Origin: Aeromonas sanarellii
GTDB lineage: Bacteria; Pseudomonadota; Gammaproteobacteria; Enterobacterales; Aeromonadaceae
Length of the DNA: 64,000 nucleotides
Direction: 5' to 3'
NCBI RefSeq assembly: GCF_000820085.1
Contig: NZ_CDBN01000043.1
Location: 1 to 64,000, forward strand
Shown here: positions 1 through 8,858 of the stretch, in pieces
Layout: each line of letters starts with the position of its first letter
Numbering within the stretch: position 1 is the stretch's first letter
The notes under the pieces: generated by a model
Databases searched by the model: none
What the model was told of the DNA's origin: nothing
Seen by the model: only the letters and a program-made list of their open reading frames with translations
Program-made: the position numbers and the translations under genes

Positions 1-15
1 CTGCTCCACCCCGCG
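1..15 (-). tRNA. initiator tRNA-Met (fMet), 5' end only
   Basis: Read on the minus strand, bases 15 to 1 give CGCGGGGTGGAGCAG. This matches the first 15 nucleotides of the bacterial initiator tRNA, including its typical unpaired C1. The rest of the gene lies beyond the left edge. A good sigma-70 promoter sits immediately upstream. Fifteen bases are few, but the match is exact and the promoter placement fits. Confidence 0.8.
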
Positions 16-28
16 TCCGAGGTCGCCC

Positions 29-56
29 ATAATAGGCGCCAACGTTGAGATTGCAA
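29..56 (-). promoter_or_regulatory. promoter of the initiator tRNA gene
   Basis: On the minus strand, TTGCAA (56-51) and TATTAT (34-29) are separated by 16 bases. A GC-rich discriminator (GGGCG) follows, as is usual for stringently controlled stable-RNA promoters. The tRNA starts 14 bases beyond the -10 element. Confidence 0.65.
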
Positions 57-204
57 GTAATTATCCTAAAAAAAGTTTATTCGAGGATTAAACCGTCACA
101 TGCTGTTTTCTTTTGCAACAGATCGCGGTTTTTTCAGGCAGCCCGCCATTTTCCGGGCCTCAGTACCCTCCCCTCCACGCTCCCTGTCTGGCGCCTCTTT
201 GCCA

Positions 205-234
205 TAAAAAAAGCCCGCACCCCGGGGTGCGGGC
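205..234 (-). terminator. terminator of the membrane protein gene at 253-972
   Basis: The inverted repeat gcccgcacc/ggtgcgggc (213-234) is followed on the minus strand by a run of seven T. It is a standard intrinsic terminator just past the stop codon of the leftward gene. Confidence 0.85.
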
Positions 235-252
235 CGCGCGACGGCACCAGGC

Positions 253-972
253 TCAGGCCAGCTGGTGCAGCACGCTGGTCGCCGCAATCTGGGCGATGAT
301 GAGACCGCACAGGGTCACGGAGAGCACCACGGGGGCCGTCTCCTGCTGGCGGTAAAGGGGGCTGAACCAGAGCAGCAGGGCGGCCACCAGCAGGCCGGCC
401 TGGGTCAGGACCCCGGGGATCAGGGCGTCGAGCCCCTCGCCGCTCCCCTGCCAGCCCACCAGCACCGCCAGCCAGATGAGGCTCAGCATGGCCGCCACCA
501 GCCCCGCCAGGGGCAGCAGCAGGTTGAAGGCCTGCAGGCGATGGCGGGCCCGCAGCAGCATCAGGTGGGCAAAGGCCGATCCCAGCAGCACCATCTGCAG
601 CAGGCCGCCGAGCCAGCCCTGGATCTGCAGCAGGCCCGCCCCATAGAGGGCGAGCGGCAGGGCGGGCAGCCACAGCAGGGTGGCGGGGATGGCGCGCTTG
701 CCCTCCAGGCGGGACTGAGCCAGGGAGAGCACGACGCCGAGGATCAGGGCGGCGGCGCCGCTCCAGATCAGCCAGCCCTCGATGCCGGCTTCGATCGCCA
801 GCATCAGGGAGAGCCCGGTGATCACCCAGACCGAGAAGATCTGGGTGGTGATCCGCGAACGCTGGCCCGGGCAGAGATCGCCGCGCCACAGGACGAGGCC
901 GACGGCGATCAGGGCCCCCAGGGCCATCAGACCGGTCAGGGGAAAGAGCCAAAAAGGAAGTTGGACGAACAT
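253..972 (-). CDS. multipass inner-membrane protein, function unknown
   Basis: A 239-residue protein made almost entirely of hydrophobic stretches, with about seven or eight predicted membrane segments. Short charged loops contain GQRSR near residue 36 and RARHR in the middle. I chose the ATG at 972 (MFVQLPFW) because GGAGA precedes it at a normal distance; the frame stays open further upstream but without a better start. I recognise no catalytic or ligand motif. It is a single-gene unit ending in a strong terminator. The family is unknown to me. Confidence 0.75.
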   Translation of the reverse strand: MFVQLPFWLFPLTGLMALGALIAVGLVLWRGDLCPGQRSRITTQIFSVWVITGLSLMLAIEAGIEGWLIWSGAAALILGVVLSLAQSRLEGKRAIPATLLWLPALPLALYGAGLLQIQGWLGGLLQMVLLGSAFAHLMLLRARHRLQAFNLLLPLAGLVAAMLSLIWLAVLVGWQGSGEGLDALIPGVLTQAGLLVAALLLWFSPLYRQQETAPVVLSVTLCGLIIAQIAATSVLHQLA

Positions 973-1084
973 AGGGTCTCCGGCAACAGTGTGAGTCCGG
1001 GCGCCGGCGCGCCCGTCATAAGACAAGGAATGACAAGAGGCGGGGAGTATAGCCAAACTCCTCCCCGTTCCCAACGCCGCGGGT

Positions 1085-2719
1085 TCAGCTTTGCCCGCGA
1101 GCCAGGGCGACCACCCGGGCGAACATCTGCCTGAGCACGGGGGGGATGTGCTCGCTGCCGAGGCGCTCCGCCTCCTCCACCACCGCCAGGGCCATGCCGG
1201 GCTTGCTGCGGTGGTGGATGGCCTTGGCGATGATGCGTCCGGCGTTCAGGGTGGAGCGGCCCCCCACCCCGGCCTCGCGCCGAAACACCCCCTCGAACCC
1301 GTTGTGATAGAGGTAGTGCTCTATGTCCGCCGCCGGCAGCTGGGTCAGTCGGTCCCGTTCGCGCTCCCCCTTGAGCAGGGAGCGGGCGGAGCTCGCATAC
1401 TTGGCACCCGCCTCGTCACCGTCGGTGAGCAGGTGCCACTCTATGCCAAAGTCCCGGGCCACCTTGATGAGGGGGGCCTGACCGCACTGGGCGAACTCGA
1501 TGATCCGCACCCCTTCCGCCCGCAGGCTGTAGCCGCAGATCTGGGCGAGCTCGGAGAGCAGCCAGATCTCGGTCTCCCCCTCCACCAGCAGCCAGCAGCG
1601 GGCGAACATCGACATGGGCCTGTTGATGCGCACGTGGAAGGCTATCTTGCGCAGATCGTCGCTGCTGTAGCGCTCCCCTCCCAGCTGGTGGCAGAGGATG
1701 TCCTGCTGGCGGCGCACCAGGCGGCGCACCTGATTGAGCGGCAGGGAGGAGAGCAGGTCCCCCGAATTGGTGGTGAGCAGCTTCTGGCCGGGCAACTGCT
1801 CCAGCAGCCCCCAGGCCAGGGCCAGCATGGTGGGATGCAGCCGGCTCTCGGGGTCTTCCAGCATCAGTATGGGCCTGGCCCCCTCCTCCAGCTCCCGGTT
1901 GCCCCGGGCGTGGAGCAGCATGGCCGCCATGCCCGCCATGGCCAGCTGCAGCGCCCGGTTGTCCGCATTGCGCAGCAGCACCTGCAGGTTGCCGGGGTTG
2001 CGCAGGGTCATGGGGCGGTTGACGATTTCCCGCTGGCTGCGGGGCTTGTGCTTGATGGGGGCCAGGGCGCTGAAGTAGTGCTCCATCAGCTGTTGCACCG
2101 CCTGCAGCGCCTCCTTGAGCTCGGGCTCGCCGATGCGCTGGGGCTCGTCGGTGAGTTTGCCGGCCAGTTCCCCCAGCCGCTGCTCGCAGAGATCCCCCCA
2201 GGGCAGCCGCTCGATGCCGTCCCGGGCGGTACGGGCGTCCCGCAGCCGGAACACCGGGTTCATGGTGATGAGCAGGCGCACCAGCGCCTCGTTGTTGTCG
2301 ATGGCCAGACTCTTGCCGATGCCGTCGAGAAAGTCGTGGGTGGTCAGCACTGTGCCATCGTCCTGCAGCTCGGCGCTGGCGCGGTAGTGCACCCGGTGGA
2401 ACTTGTCCTTGTGGGGGATCCAGGCTGCCCCGAGGCGGGCCAGACGACGGGAGTGCTGGCACATCTGGGGGCGGTACTCGCTGAAGGTGAGCACCAGTTG
2501 CAAGTTGCGCGAGGGTTCGAGCTCGGGATCTTCGGGCCGATGGAAATCATCCAGCCCAAATTGATAGGGCTCGGCATCCCCCAGCAGGCACCAGAGGGCG
2601 CGCAGCAGACTGGACTTGCCCCAGGCGTTTTCGCCGATGAGCACTGTGGTGTTGTCCAGCCCGAGCGAGAGGCGATTTATTCCGCGAAAACCTTTGACTT
2701 CAATGCGTTCCAGAAACAT
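1085..2719 (-). CDS. ybjD: OLD-family ATPase/TOPRIM nuclease, YbjD-like
   Basis: A 544-residue protein with the architecture of overcoming-lysogenisation-defect (OLD) family nucleases. An ABC-type ATPase comes first, with Walker A GENAWGKSS at about residues 29-37 and Walker B/signature ILMLEDPESRLHP near 284-296. A C-terminal TOPRIM domain follows, with the glutamate in LLVEGETE near 377-384 and DGDEAG near 433-438. Length and order match Escherichia coli YbjD. OLD proteins couple ATP hydrolysis to DNA cleavage or nicking and some act in phage defence; the role of the YbjD branch is not settled. It stands alone here, with no adjacent helicase such as the gajB seen in Gabija systems. Confidence 0.85.
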   Translation of the reverse strand: MFLERIEVKGFRGINRLSLGLDNTTVLIGENAWGKSSLLRALWCLLGDAEPYQFGLDDFHRPEDPELEPSRNLQLVLTFSEYRPQMCQHSRRLARLGAAWIPHKDKFHRVHYRASAELQDDGTVLTTHDFLDGIGKSLAIDNNEALVRLLITMNPVFRLRDARTARDGIERLPWGDLCEQRLGELAGKLTDEPQRIGEPELKEALQAVQQLMEHYFSALAPIKHKPRSQREIVNRPMTLRNPGNLQVLLRNADNRALQLAMAGMAAMLLHARGNRELEEGARPILMLEDPESRLHPTMLALAWGLLEQLPGQKLLTTNSGDLLSSLPLNQVRRLVRRQQDILCHQLGGERYSSDDLRKIAFHVRINRPMSMFARCWLLVEGETEIWLLSELAQICGYSLRAEGVRIIEFAQCGQAPLIKVARDFGIEWHLLTDGDEAGAKYASSARSLLKGERERDRLTQLPAADIEHYLYHNGFEGVFRREAGVGGRSTLNAGRIIAKAIHHRSKPGMALAVVEEAERLGSEHIPPVLRQMFARVVALARGQS

Positions 2720-2980
2720 GCGGCCATATCCAGTCCATCCTGATGGCGCAATAGTGGCAAAGTTGCCGGAAAAATCCTACCGGGTTGCGGCGTTTTCAGC
2801 GGGAACTGTGAGGAACGAGAGGTTCGGGCGGTGTGGGCAGGCTGGCGCGATCCTGGGGGGCATTCCAGTGGCTGAACCAGAGATGGCGGGTGCGGGTCTG
2901 ACGTTTGCGATGATTCAATGGGCATTCCTTTCAATGGACAAGAGACAGAGGGTACACCTCTTTTGCCCAGAGTCTCAGCG

Positions 2981-3901
2981 TTATCTGTGACAGGAGAATG
3001 ACAGCTGGGCGCGCCACTGGCCCGGGCTCAGGCCGAAGGCCTCCCGGAAACGGTTGCCGAAGTGGGCCTGGGAGGAGAAGCCGCACTGGGCGGCGATGCT
3101 GGCCAGGGGCTCGCTTCCCGCCAGCAACTGCTTGGCCCGCTTGAGCCGCAGCCCCAGCAGATAGCGGTGGGGCGGGCAGCCCAGGCTCTGGCCGAACATC
3201 CGGGCGAAGTGGTATTCGCTCAGGCCCGCCTCCCGGGCGAGCTCCCCCAGGGTCACCGGCTCGGCCAGATGCGCCATCAGATACTCCTGCACCCGGCGCA
3301 CCACGGCGGGCGCGAGACCACCCCGCACCTCGGGCAGGGTCGGGGCCTCCCGGGTGTGGTGGCGATAGGCGTGCAACATCAGCATCCAGGCGCCGTGGGA
3401 GAGCGCCATGCGATCGATGCCGTGCTGCCAGTCCAGCTGCATCAGCTGCCCCTGCACCAGGGCCGCCGCCTGGGGATCCTCGATGAAGGTCTTGTCTTCC
3501 AGTTGCAGGTGGCGCCCCTCCTTGTCGCACACCTGCTCGGCGATGCGGGTGAAGTGGGCCGGGGTGAAGTAGAGGTGGAAGAAGCGAAACTCCTCGCGCA
3601 CCAGCCACTCGGATCTGTGGTGATCCGGCATGATGCACACCTTGCCGGCGCCGCCGTGGCCGCCGGGCCCGTCCAGGCGCTCGGTCTGCTCACCCCCCTG
3701 CAGGTAGACGCTGATGGTGTGATGACCCGGCTTGTGGTAACGGGTCTGATCGTAGCGGTTGCGCCAGCTCGCCACCCCGAGCCCGGGCTCCAGCCAGCAG
3801 GAGTCCTCCAGCCTGGCCCCGGTGCTGACCAGGGCATCAAAGACCCCCGCCTGTCTCATCTGCGGCATGGCATGCTGCACCCTTGCGTCCCTCTCTGGCA
3901 C
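2981..3901 (-). CDS. AraC-family transcriptional regulator
   Basis: A 306-residue protein. The N-terminal half is a cupin-like sensing domain (HHTISVYLQGG near residue 60, FRFFHLYFTP near 105). The C-terminal hundred residues are an AraC/XylS double helix-turn-helix: LGELAREAGLSEYHFARMF, then SIAAQCGFSSQAHFGNRFR. It is divergent from the EamA-family exporter at 4050 across about 150 bases, so control of that exporter is the simplest guess. The effector cannot be read from the sequence. Confidence 0.88.
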   Translation of the reverse strand: MPERDARVQHAMPQMRQAGVFDALVSTGARLEDSCWLEPGLGVASWRNRYDQTRYHKPGHHTISVYLQGGEQTERLDGPGGHGGAGKVCIMPDHHRSEWLVREEFRFFHLYFTPAHFTRIAEQVCDKEGRHLQLEDKTFIEDPQAAALVQGQLMQLDWQHGIDRMALSHGAWMLMLHAYRHHTREAPTLPEVRGGLAPAVVRRVQEYLMAHLAEPVTLGELAREAGLSEYHFARMFGQSLGCPPHRYLLGLRLKRAKQLLAGSEPLASIAAQCGFSSQAHFGNRFREAFGLSPGQWRAQLSFSCHR

Positions 3902-4049
3902 TGTCCGTCTCCCCTTTCTGTCGCCATCTTATCGCGCCTCATGGCCAAAGGCTGCGCCCCCGTGGAAAAAACCGCAAGATGGTGCAATCCGGCGCCCCGC
4001 CTCCCGGTTCATGCTGATCCCACGTCATTCCTCTCGAAGCGGTCACACC

Positions 4050-4967
4050 ATGAATCTGATGCTCTATGTTTCCACCGTCCTCATCTGGGGTAGCACCTGG
4101 ATTGCCATCGCCTGGCAGCTCGGCCCCATCCCCATTGAGGTCTCGGTGCTCTATCGTTTCGCCCTGGCGGCCCTGGCGCTGTTCGCCCTGCTCACCCTCG
4201 GCGGCAGGTTCCCGCGCCTGCCCTGGACGGGCCAGCGTTACGCGGCCCTGCTCGGCGCGTTGCTCTTTTCCACCAACTTCCTCTGCTTCTACCACGCCAC
4301 CCTCTATATCCCGAGCGGCCTGTCGGCGGTGATCTTCGCCAGCGCCAGCATCTTCAACGGCCTCAACCTCTGGCTGTTCGAGGGCAAGCGGCCCACCCTG
4401 CGTTGGCTGCAAGGGTCGCTGCTGGGGCTCTTTGGCACCCTGCTGCTGTTCTGGCCTGTGCTGGCGGATGCGCAACTGGGTGCAAACGGCTGGAAGGGCT
4501 TGCTGTTTGCCTGCGGCGGCACCCTCTGCTTCTCCCTGGGCAACCTGGTCTCGGCCCGGGGCCAGCGCCAGGGCTATCACGTATTGCAGATGGTGCCCTG
4601 GGGCATGGTGTACGGGGTCGCGCTGCTGCTGGGCTGGGTCACGGTACTCGGCCAGTCCCTCACCCTGCCCACAGACCCCCGCTACCTCGCGTCCATGGTC
4701 TATCTGGCCATCTTCGGCTCCGTCATCGCCTTCACCGCCTACCTCACCCTGGTGGGACGCATCGGCGCCAGCAAGGCGGCCTACGCCACTGTGCTCTTCC
4801 CCCTGGTGGCCCTCACCCTCTCCACCTTCTATGAGGGCTTCGTCTGGCAGACGGTCTCCATCGTCGGCGTGGTGGTGAGCCTCATCGGCAACCTGGTGAT
4901 CTTCGCGCCCCCCGTCAAGGCGTGGCGCTGGCCGTTATCGAGGGCTGCAAACGGTACTTGCCCCTGA
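4050..4967 (+). CDS. DMT-superfamily (EamA) transporter
   Basis: A 305-residue membrane protein with two EamA repeats and about ten transmembrane segments. The N-terminus carries the IWGSTWIAI motif typical of RhaT/EamA exporters. I chose the ATG at 4050 because the first helix starts there; the frame continues upstream only as low-complexity shadow. Such carriers usually export amino acids, their analogues or other small metabolites, and the substrate here is unknown. The divergent AraC gene is a candidate regulator. The LysR gene follows on the same strand after 52 bases and could be co-transcribed. Confidence 0.85.
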   Translation: MNLMLYVSTVLIWGSTWIAIAWQLGPIPIEVSVLYRFALAALALFALLTLGGRFPRLPWTGQRYAALLGALLFSTNFLCFYHATLYIPSGLSAVIFASASIFNGLNLWLFEGKRPTLRWLQGSLLGLFGTLLLFWPVLADAQLGANGWKGLLFACGGTLCFSLGNLVSARGQRQGYHVLQMVPWGMVYGVALLLGWVTVLGQSLTLPTDPRYLASMVYLAIFGSVIAFTAYLTLVGRIGASKAAYATVLFPLVALTLSTFYEGFVWQTVSIVGVVVSLIGNLVIFAPPVKAWRWPLSRAANGTCP

Positions 4968-5019
4968 TGGTACCAGCCCCTAAGGTAACGGCTTTCAACA
5001 GACGAGAACGGGAAGACGC

Positions 5020-5883
5020 ATGTTACTGGAAGGGCTGGAGACACTCTGCCTGCTGGCGAGCGAGGGCACCATGGCCAAGGTTGCAAGCCGCCTCTATATC
5101 AGTCAGTCGGCGGTCAGCAAGCGCATCGCCCAGCTGGAGCAGCGCCTCGGCAAGAAGCTCATCGAGCCCGATGGCCGTCATATCCGCCTCACCCCCCAGG
5201 CCCGTGAACTGCTCGCCCGGGTAGCCCCGAGCCTCGCCGAGATGAAGGGGGTGCTGGCGGACAGCCAGATCCTCACCGACCATACCTCCTTGCCCGTCGC
5301 CTGCTCCGAGACCCTGCTGGCGGGCTACCTCGCCCGCTTTATGCACGACTACCTGCAGCAGGATCCTCACATCGCGCTCTCCACCCACCATACCCCTGTC
5401 ATCCTGGCCCGGGTCCGCGGCGGGGACGCCCTGCTCGGCATCTGCGCCGGTCGGCTGCCGCCGGGCCACGGCCTGTGCGCCGAGCGGCTGCTGGAGGAGC
5501 CCTTCTATCTGGTGGGCGATGATCAGGGGGAGGCCACGCCTGGGGATCAGGAGGAGGAGCGCAGGATACTGACCATGGATCTGGAGAACCCCTCCAACCG
5601 CTACCTGCGCGAGCCCCTGGCCGCCCTCGGGCTCACCCCCGCCATGGAGCTCGACTCCTACCTGGCGCTGATCGAGCTGGCCAAGGCGGGGATAGGGCCC
5701 GTGCTGCTGCCCGCCGGCCTGCTGGCCCTGGTGGGCGAGCAGGGCAAGAGAGCCCGTCCCCTGCCAGGGCTGGGCCGCCCGCTCCACCTGGTCTATCGCC
5801 CGAACAGCCTCAAGCGCGATCGCATTGCCCGCCTGGTGCAGGCCCTGCAAGCCCATTTCCGGCACCTGAGTTCCCAGGGCTGA
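5020..5883 (+). CDS. LysR-family transcriptional regulator
   Basis: A 287-residue protein. It starts with the LysR winged helix-turn-helix (AKVASRLYISQSAVSKRIAQ at about residues 18-37, then GKKLIEP) and continues with a periplasmic-binding-protein-like effector domain. It lies 52 bases downstream of the EamA exporter and ends in a bidirectional terminator shared with yfcA. No inducer or target can be deduced. Confidence 0.88.
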   Translation: MLLEGLETLCLLASEGTMAKVASRLYISQSAVSKRIAQLEQRLGKKLIEPDGRHIRLTPQARELLARVAPSLAEMKGVLADSQILTDHTSLPVACSETLLAGYLARFMHDYLQQDPHIALSTHHTPVILARVRGGDALLGICAGRLPPGHGLCAERLLEEPFYLVGDDQGEATPGDQEEERRILTMDLENPSNRYLREPLAALGLTPAMELDSYLALIELAKAGIGPVLLPAGLLALVGEQGKRARPLPGLGRPLHLVYRPNSLKRDRIARLVQALQAHFRHLSSQG

Positions 5884-5889
5884 AAACAG

Positions 5890-5918
5890 GAGGGCCCGAT
5901 CCAGGGGATCGGGCCCTC
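5890..5918. terminator. bidirectional terminator between the LysR gene and yfcA
   Basis: A perfect 13-base-pair inverted repeat (5890-5902 and 5906-5918) lies between two convergent stop codons. There is no long T-tract on the plus side. Confidence 0.7.
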
Positions 5919-5937
5919 GCCATCTTTGGTGCCAGGA

Positions 5938-6717
5938 TCAGCCCAGCCAGGCAAAGAGTTCGGGGTACTGGCTCCACACCAGCTTGGCGGACATCAGCAG
6001 GGAGACGGTCACCAGCAGCGGCTTGATGAGCTTCACCCCTTTCTTGAGCACCAGCTTGGAGCCCATGCGTGCCCCGATGAACTGCCCCAGCGCCATGCAC
6101 AGGCCCACGCTCCACACCACCTTGCCCCCCAGGGTGAAGAACAGCAGAGAGGCGATGTTGGAGGTGAAGTTCAGCAACTTGGTGTGGGCGGTGGCCCTGG
6201 CCATGCCAAAGCCCGCCAGGGCCACGAAGCCGATGGCAAAAAACGACCCCGTGCCCGGCCCGAAGAAGCCGTCATAGAAGCCCACACCCCCGCCCACCAG
6301 CAGGGCGAACGCCATGGGGGTGAGGCGGCGCTGGCTCTCCGCATCGCTCACCCTGGGGGAGAAGTAGAAGTAGCAGGCGAAGGCCATCAGCAGGAAGGGC
6401 AGCAGCCGCTCCAGAATGGCGGCGTCTATGGTCTGCACCGCCAGTGTGCCGATGGCCGCCCCGATGAAGGTGCAGATGACGGCGGGCCAGATGATGGCCC
6501 ACTCCAGGAGCCCCTTGCGGGCATAGAACCAGGTGGCGGAGAAGGAGCCGAAACTGCTCTGCAGCTTGTTGGTGCCGAGCACCAGGGCCGGCGGCATGCC
6601 GGTGGCCAGCAGGGCCGGCACCGTCAAGAGCCCCCCGCCCCCGGCGATGGCGTCGATAAAGCCGGCGATGAGGGCCACCCCGAACAGGGCGACCAGGGTG
6701 AACAGTTCCAGTTCCAT
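5938..6717 (-). CDS. yfcA: TSUP (TauE/SafE) family membrane permease, YfcA-like
   Basis: A 259-residue protein with eight or so hydrophobic segments. It has the two family repeats: IAGFIDAIAGGGGLLTVPAL near residues 17-36, and the matching GVGFYDGFFGPGTGSF near 145-160. These glycine-rich motifs mark the TauE/SafE sulfite/sulfonate exporter superfamily, and the closest remembered homologue is E. coli YfcA. The transported compound is not known for this branch. The gene is a single unit convergent with the LysR regulator. Confidence 0.87.
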   Translation of the reverse strand: MELELFTLVALFGVALIAGFIDAIAGGGGLLTVPALLATGMPPALVLGTNKLQSSFGSFSATWFYARKGLLEWAIIWPAVICTFIGAAIGTLAVQTIDAAILERLLPFLLMAFACYFYFSPRVSDAESQRRLTPMAFALLVGGGVGFYDGFFGPGTGSFFAIGFVALAGFGMARATAHTKLLNFTSNIASLLFFTLGGKVVWSVGLCMALGQFIGARMGSKLVLKKGVKLIKPLLVTVSLLMSAKLVWSQYPELFAWLG

Positions 6718-6876
6718 CCATAGACCTCGTGTGATTGGCGGCCCCGGTGCTGCCTGGAGCCTGAATGAGTCAGCAGGACGCTATCCTAGCGGCCACGGGC
6801 ACATGAGGCCAACGAAACAGTGGCAGCCAATCGATTCCTTATTTTCATCAATCAAGCGCAAGAGGCTGCCTGCTCC

Positions 6877-7094
6877 TTGATGGCCTCGAGCCCCTTCAGC
6901 AGCGGGCTTTCATCCTCACCGGGAGCACGGCTTACCCGGCCCGCCATATAGCGGCGGCTGAAGAGGATTAATCCAGAGCGCGGCTCTGGGCTTTGATGGC
7001 CTCCAGCCCCTCCAGCAGGGGCGCTTCATCCGCACCGGGTGCACGGCTTACCCGGCCCGCCATATAGCGGCGGCTGAAGAGATTGAACCAGAGC
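6877..7094 (-). repeat. tandem duplication of the tapT 3' end
   Basis: Bases 6877-6979 repeat 6993-7094 at an offset of 116, falling to 115 after one inserted base. Over the ungapped part (6877-6965 against 6993-7081) I count 8 mismatches in 89 positions, several of them synonymous in the tapT frame. The upstream copy encodes the present C-terminus. The downstream copy carries a one-base insertion and supplies the stop codon now used by tapT (6968-6970). Read in its own frame, the downstream copy gives a variant C-terminus ending EAIKEQAAS. Confidence 0.9.
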
Positions 7095-7717
7095 TGCAGC
7101 GCCTGGCCCGCCCGCAACTCCCCGGCCACCTCCAGCACGCAGGCGGCCACCTCGGCGGTGCACAGGTGCTCGTCGCTGTGGGCGACCCGCATGCCGTAGG
7201 TGGAGAGCGCATCGGGCTTGATGGCGAGCACCGGAAAGCCGTCCAGATAGGGGCTCTTGTTGAACATCTTGCGCGCCTCGGGCCAGGTGCCATCCAGCAG
7301 GATGAACAGCGGCTTCTTACCCGGCGCCAGCGCCACCTCGCCGGTCAGACGGGCGGGCGCCTTCTCGCTGGCGGGAAACACCACGTAGGGCTGCCAGGCG
7401 GGATCCGCCAGCAGGGCCAGCAGCTCGGGATGGGGCTGGGTCCGCGACCAGAGAAAGGCCCAAGTGGAGTCCGGCAGCACGTCGGCGATGAGGCGCCCGG
7501 TGTTGGAGGGCTTCATGGGCTCGCTGTCATACATCAAGAGGCAAAAGCCCGCCTCGGCCTTGAGCGCGGGGCGCCAGTCACAGGCACACCAGTCGTGGCG
7601 CAGCTGGCAGGCGTCGCAGCGCGGCACGCTGCCACCACGGGCGAGAAAGGGCCTGGTCGAGACGCTCTTGCGCCACAGGCGCAGGCGATTGACGGCGTGA
7701 TCGGGAATGGGCTTCAT
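6968..7717 (-). CDS. tapT: DTW-domain tRNA-uridine aminocarboxypropyltransferase
   Basis: A 249-residue DTW-domain protein, the family that transfers the aminocarboxypropyl group of S-adenosylmethionine to tRNA uridine (acp3U). The cysteines CDACQLRHDWCAC near residues 28-40 look zinc-binding. The family signature appears as LLDGTWPEARKM in the middle. I chose the ATG at 7717 (MKPIPDHAV); a longer frame to 7855 would run through the ddl terminator. The last few residues (AQSRALD) are odd: the frame runs into a second, frameshifted copy of the gene's own 3' end, which provides the stop. The activity is probably intact because only the extreme C-terminus changes. Confidence 0.85.
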   Translation of the reverse strand: MKPIPDHAVNRLRLWRKSVSTRPFLARGGSVPRCDACQLRHDWCACDWRPALKAEAGFCLLMYDSEPMKPSNTGRLIADVLPDSTWAFLWSRTQPHPELLALLADPAWQPYVVFPASEKAPARLTGEVALAPGKKPLFILLDGTWPEARKMFNKSPYLDGFPVLAIKPDALSTYGMRVAHSDEHLCTAEVAACVLEVAGELRAGQALQLWFNLFSRRYMAGRVSRAPGADEAPLLEGLEAIKAQSRALD

Positions 7718-7826
7718 GGGGCGCGGCTCTGGGGATGCACTCGGCGGGAGAAAAGGGGGCAGATTGTAGCGGGGGGCGCACTCTGCGGCAAGGCGCGCAA
7801 CCATCGGCTGACCAGGGGATATGACA

Positions 7827-7846
7827 GAGGGGCCCTTGGGCCCCTC
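7827..7846 (-). terminator. terminator of ddl
   Basis: The inverted repeat gaggggcc/ggcccctc with loop cttg lies 20 bases past the ddl stop. There is no clear T-tract after it, so efficiency is uncertain. Confidence 0.6.
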
Positions 7847-7868
7847 AGGTTGCACGGCTGCAGCTGCG

Positions 7869-8858
7869 TCAGAGCGCCTTGCGCAGGATCCGCTCCAGGT
7901 AGTCGGCGAAGTTATGACCGTGATGCTCCAGCAGTTTCGGGAACATGGAGATGGAGGTCATGCCCGGGAAGGTGTTGATCTCGTTGAGCAAAATCTCCCC
8001 CTCTTCGGTCAGGAAGAAGTCGATGCGCGACAGGTGGGTCAACTTGAGTTGACGGAACGCCTTGAGGGCGTACTCGTGGATGGCATCGGCCTGGGCCTGG
8101 GTCAGCCCCTCGGCCCGCAGCGCGGTCTCGGTGTGGCTGGCGCTGCTGTACTTCTCTTCGTAGGTGTAGAACTTGTCCTGGGGCACGCAGATCTCCCCGG
8201 GATAGGTCGCCACCAGCTCGTCACCGTACTGGTAGACCGCCACTTCCAGTTCGCGGGGCTTGACCGCCTTCTCGATCAGTACCTGCTCGGAATAGCCGAA
8301 GGCATCGGCAATCCCCTTCACCAGATCGGCCTCGTTGCTGGCGGAGTAGCAGCCCACGGAGGAGCCCTGGGACGCCGCCTTGATAAAGACCTTGCCCCAC
8401 TTGGCCAGTGCGGCTTTCGCCTGCGCCAGCGCCGCGTCGTTCTGCTCGGTCAGGAACAGATAGGGGGTGTTGGGGATGCCGATGGCGGAGAGCCACAGCT
8501 TGGTGGTGATCTTGTTGAAGCAGATCTTGCTCGCCTCGGCGTCGCAGCCGAGATAGGGCAGGCCCGCCAGCTCCAGGAAGGATTGCAGATCGCCGGTCTC
8601 GCCCGGATAGCCGTGGATGCAGGGCACCACGTAGTCCACCGGACGGGCCACGCTGTCAAAGGAGAGCAGCTTGTCCAGCCCCAGCTTGCACTCACGGCCG
8701 TCGGCGCTGAGCCAGCGGTCGGCAAACATCTCGACCCGGGTCACTTCGACGCCGGGCAGGAGCCCGAGCTGTTTTTCGAGGAAATTGGCGCTGCGCAGCG
8801 AGACTTCGTGCTCGGAGCCACCGCCACCGCACAGCAGCAAGACATGCATGTTCTTCAT
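7869..8858 (-). CDS. ddl: D-alanine--D-alanine ligase
   Basis: A 329-residue ATP-grasp enzyme that joins two D-alanines for peptidoglycan precursor synthesis in the cytoplasm. Visible landmarks are the N-terminal GGGGSEHEVSL motif, the substrate loop HGYPGETG, the glycine-rich ATP loop ASQGSSVG, and the metal-binding NEINTFPGMTSISMFPKL at the C-terminus. The start at 8858 follows AAGGGA at about ten bases. Lying outside the mra/mur cell-division cluster, it resembles the DdlA type. It is a single-gene unit. Confidence 0.93.
   Translation of the reverse strand: MKNMHVLLLCGGGGSEHEVSLRSANFLEKQLGLLPGVEVTRVEMFADRWLSADGRECKLGLDKLLSFDSVARPVDYVVPCIHGYPGETGDLQSFLELAGLPYLGCDAEASKICFNKITTKLWLSAIGIPNTPYLFLTEQNDAALAQAKAALAKWGKVFIKAASQGSSVGCYSASNEADLVKGIADAFGYSEQVLIEKAVKPRELEVAVYQYGDELVATYPGEICVPQDKFYTYEEKYSSASHTETALRAEGLTQAQADAIHEYALKAFRQLKLTHLSRIDFFLTEEGEILLNEINTFPGMTSISMFPKLLEHHGHNFADYLERILRKAL

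Noticed and set aside
253..1134. Long plus-strand frames opposite the membrane protein and ybjD
   Set aside because: They are glutamine- and glycine-rich antisense shadows, typical of GC-rich DNA, without starts or motifs. The same applies to most long antisense frames in the window.
1085..2719. Gabija-like or other phage defence island around the OLD nuclease
   Set aside because: No adjacent UvrD-like helicase or other defence gene. The protein resembles the widespread chromosomal YbjD rather than GajA.
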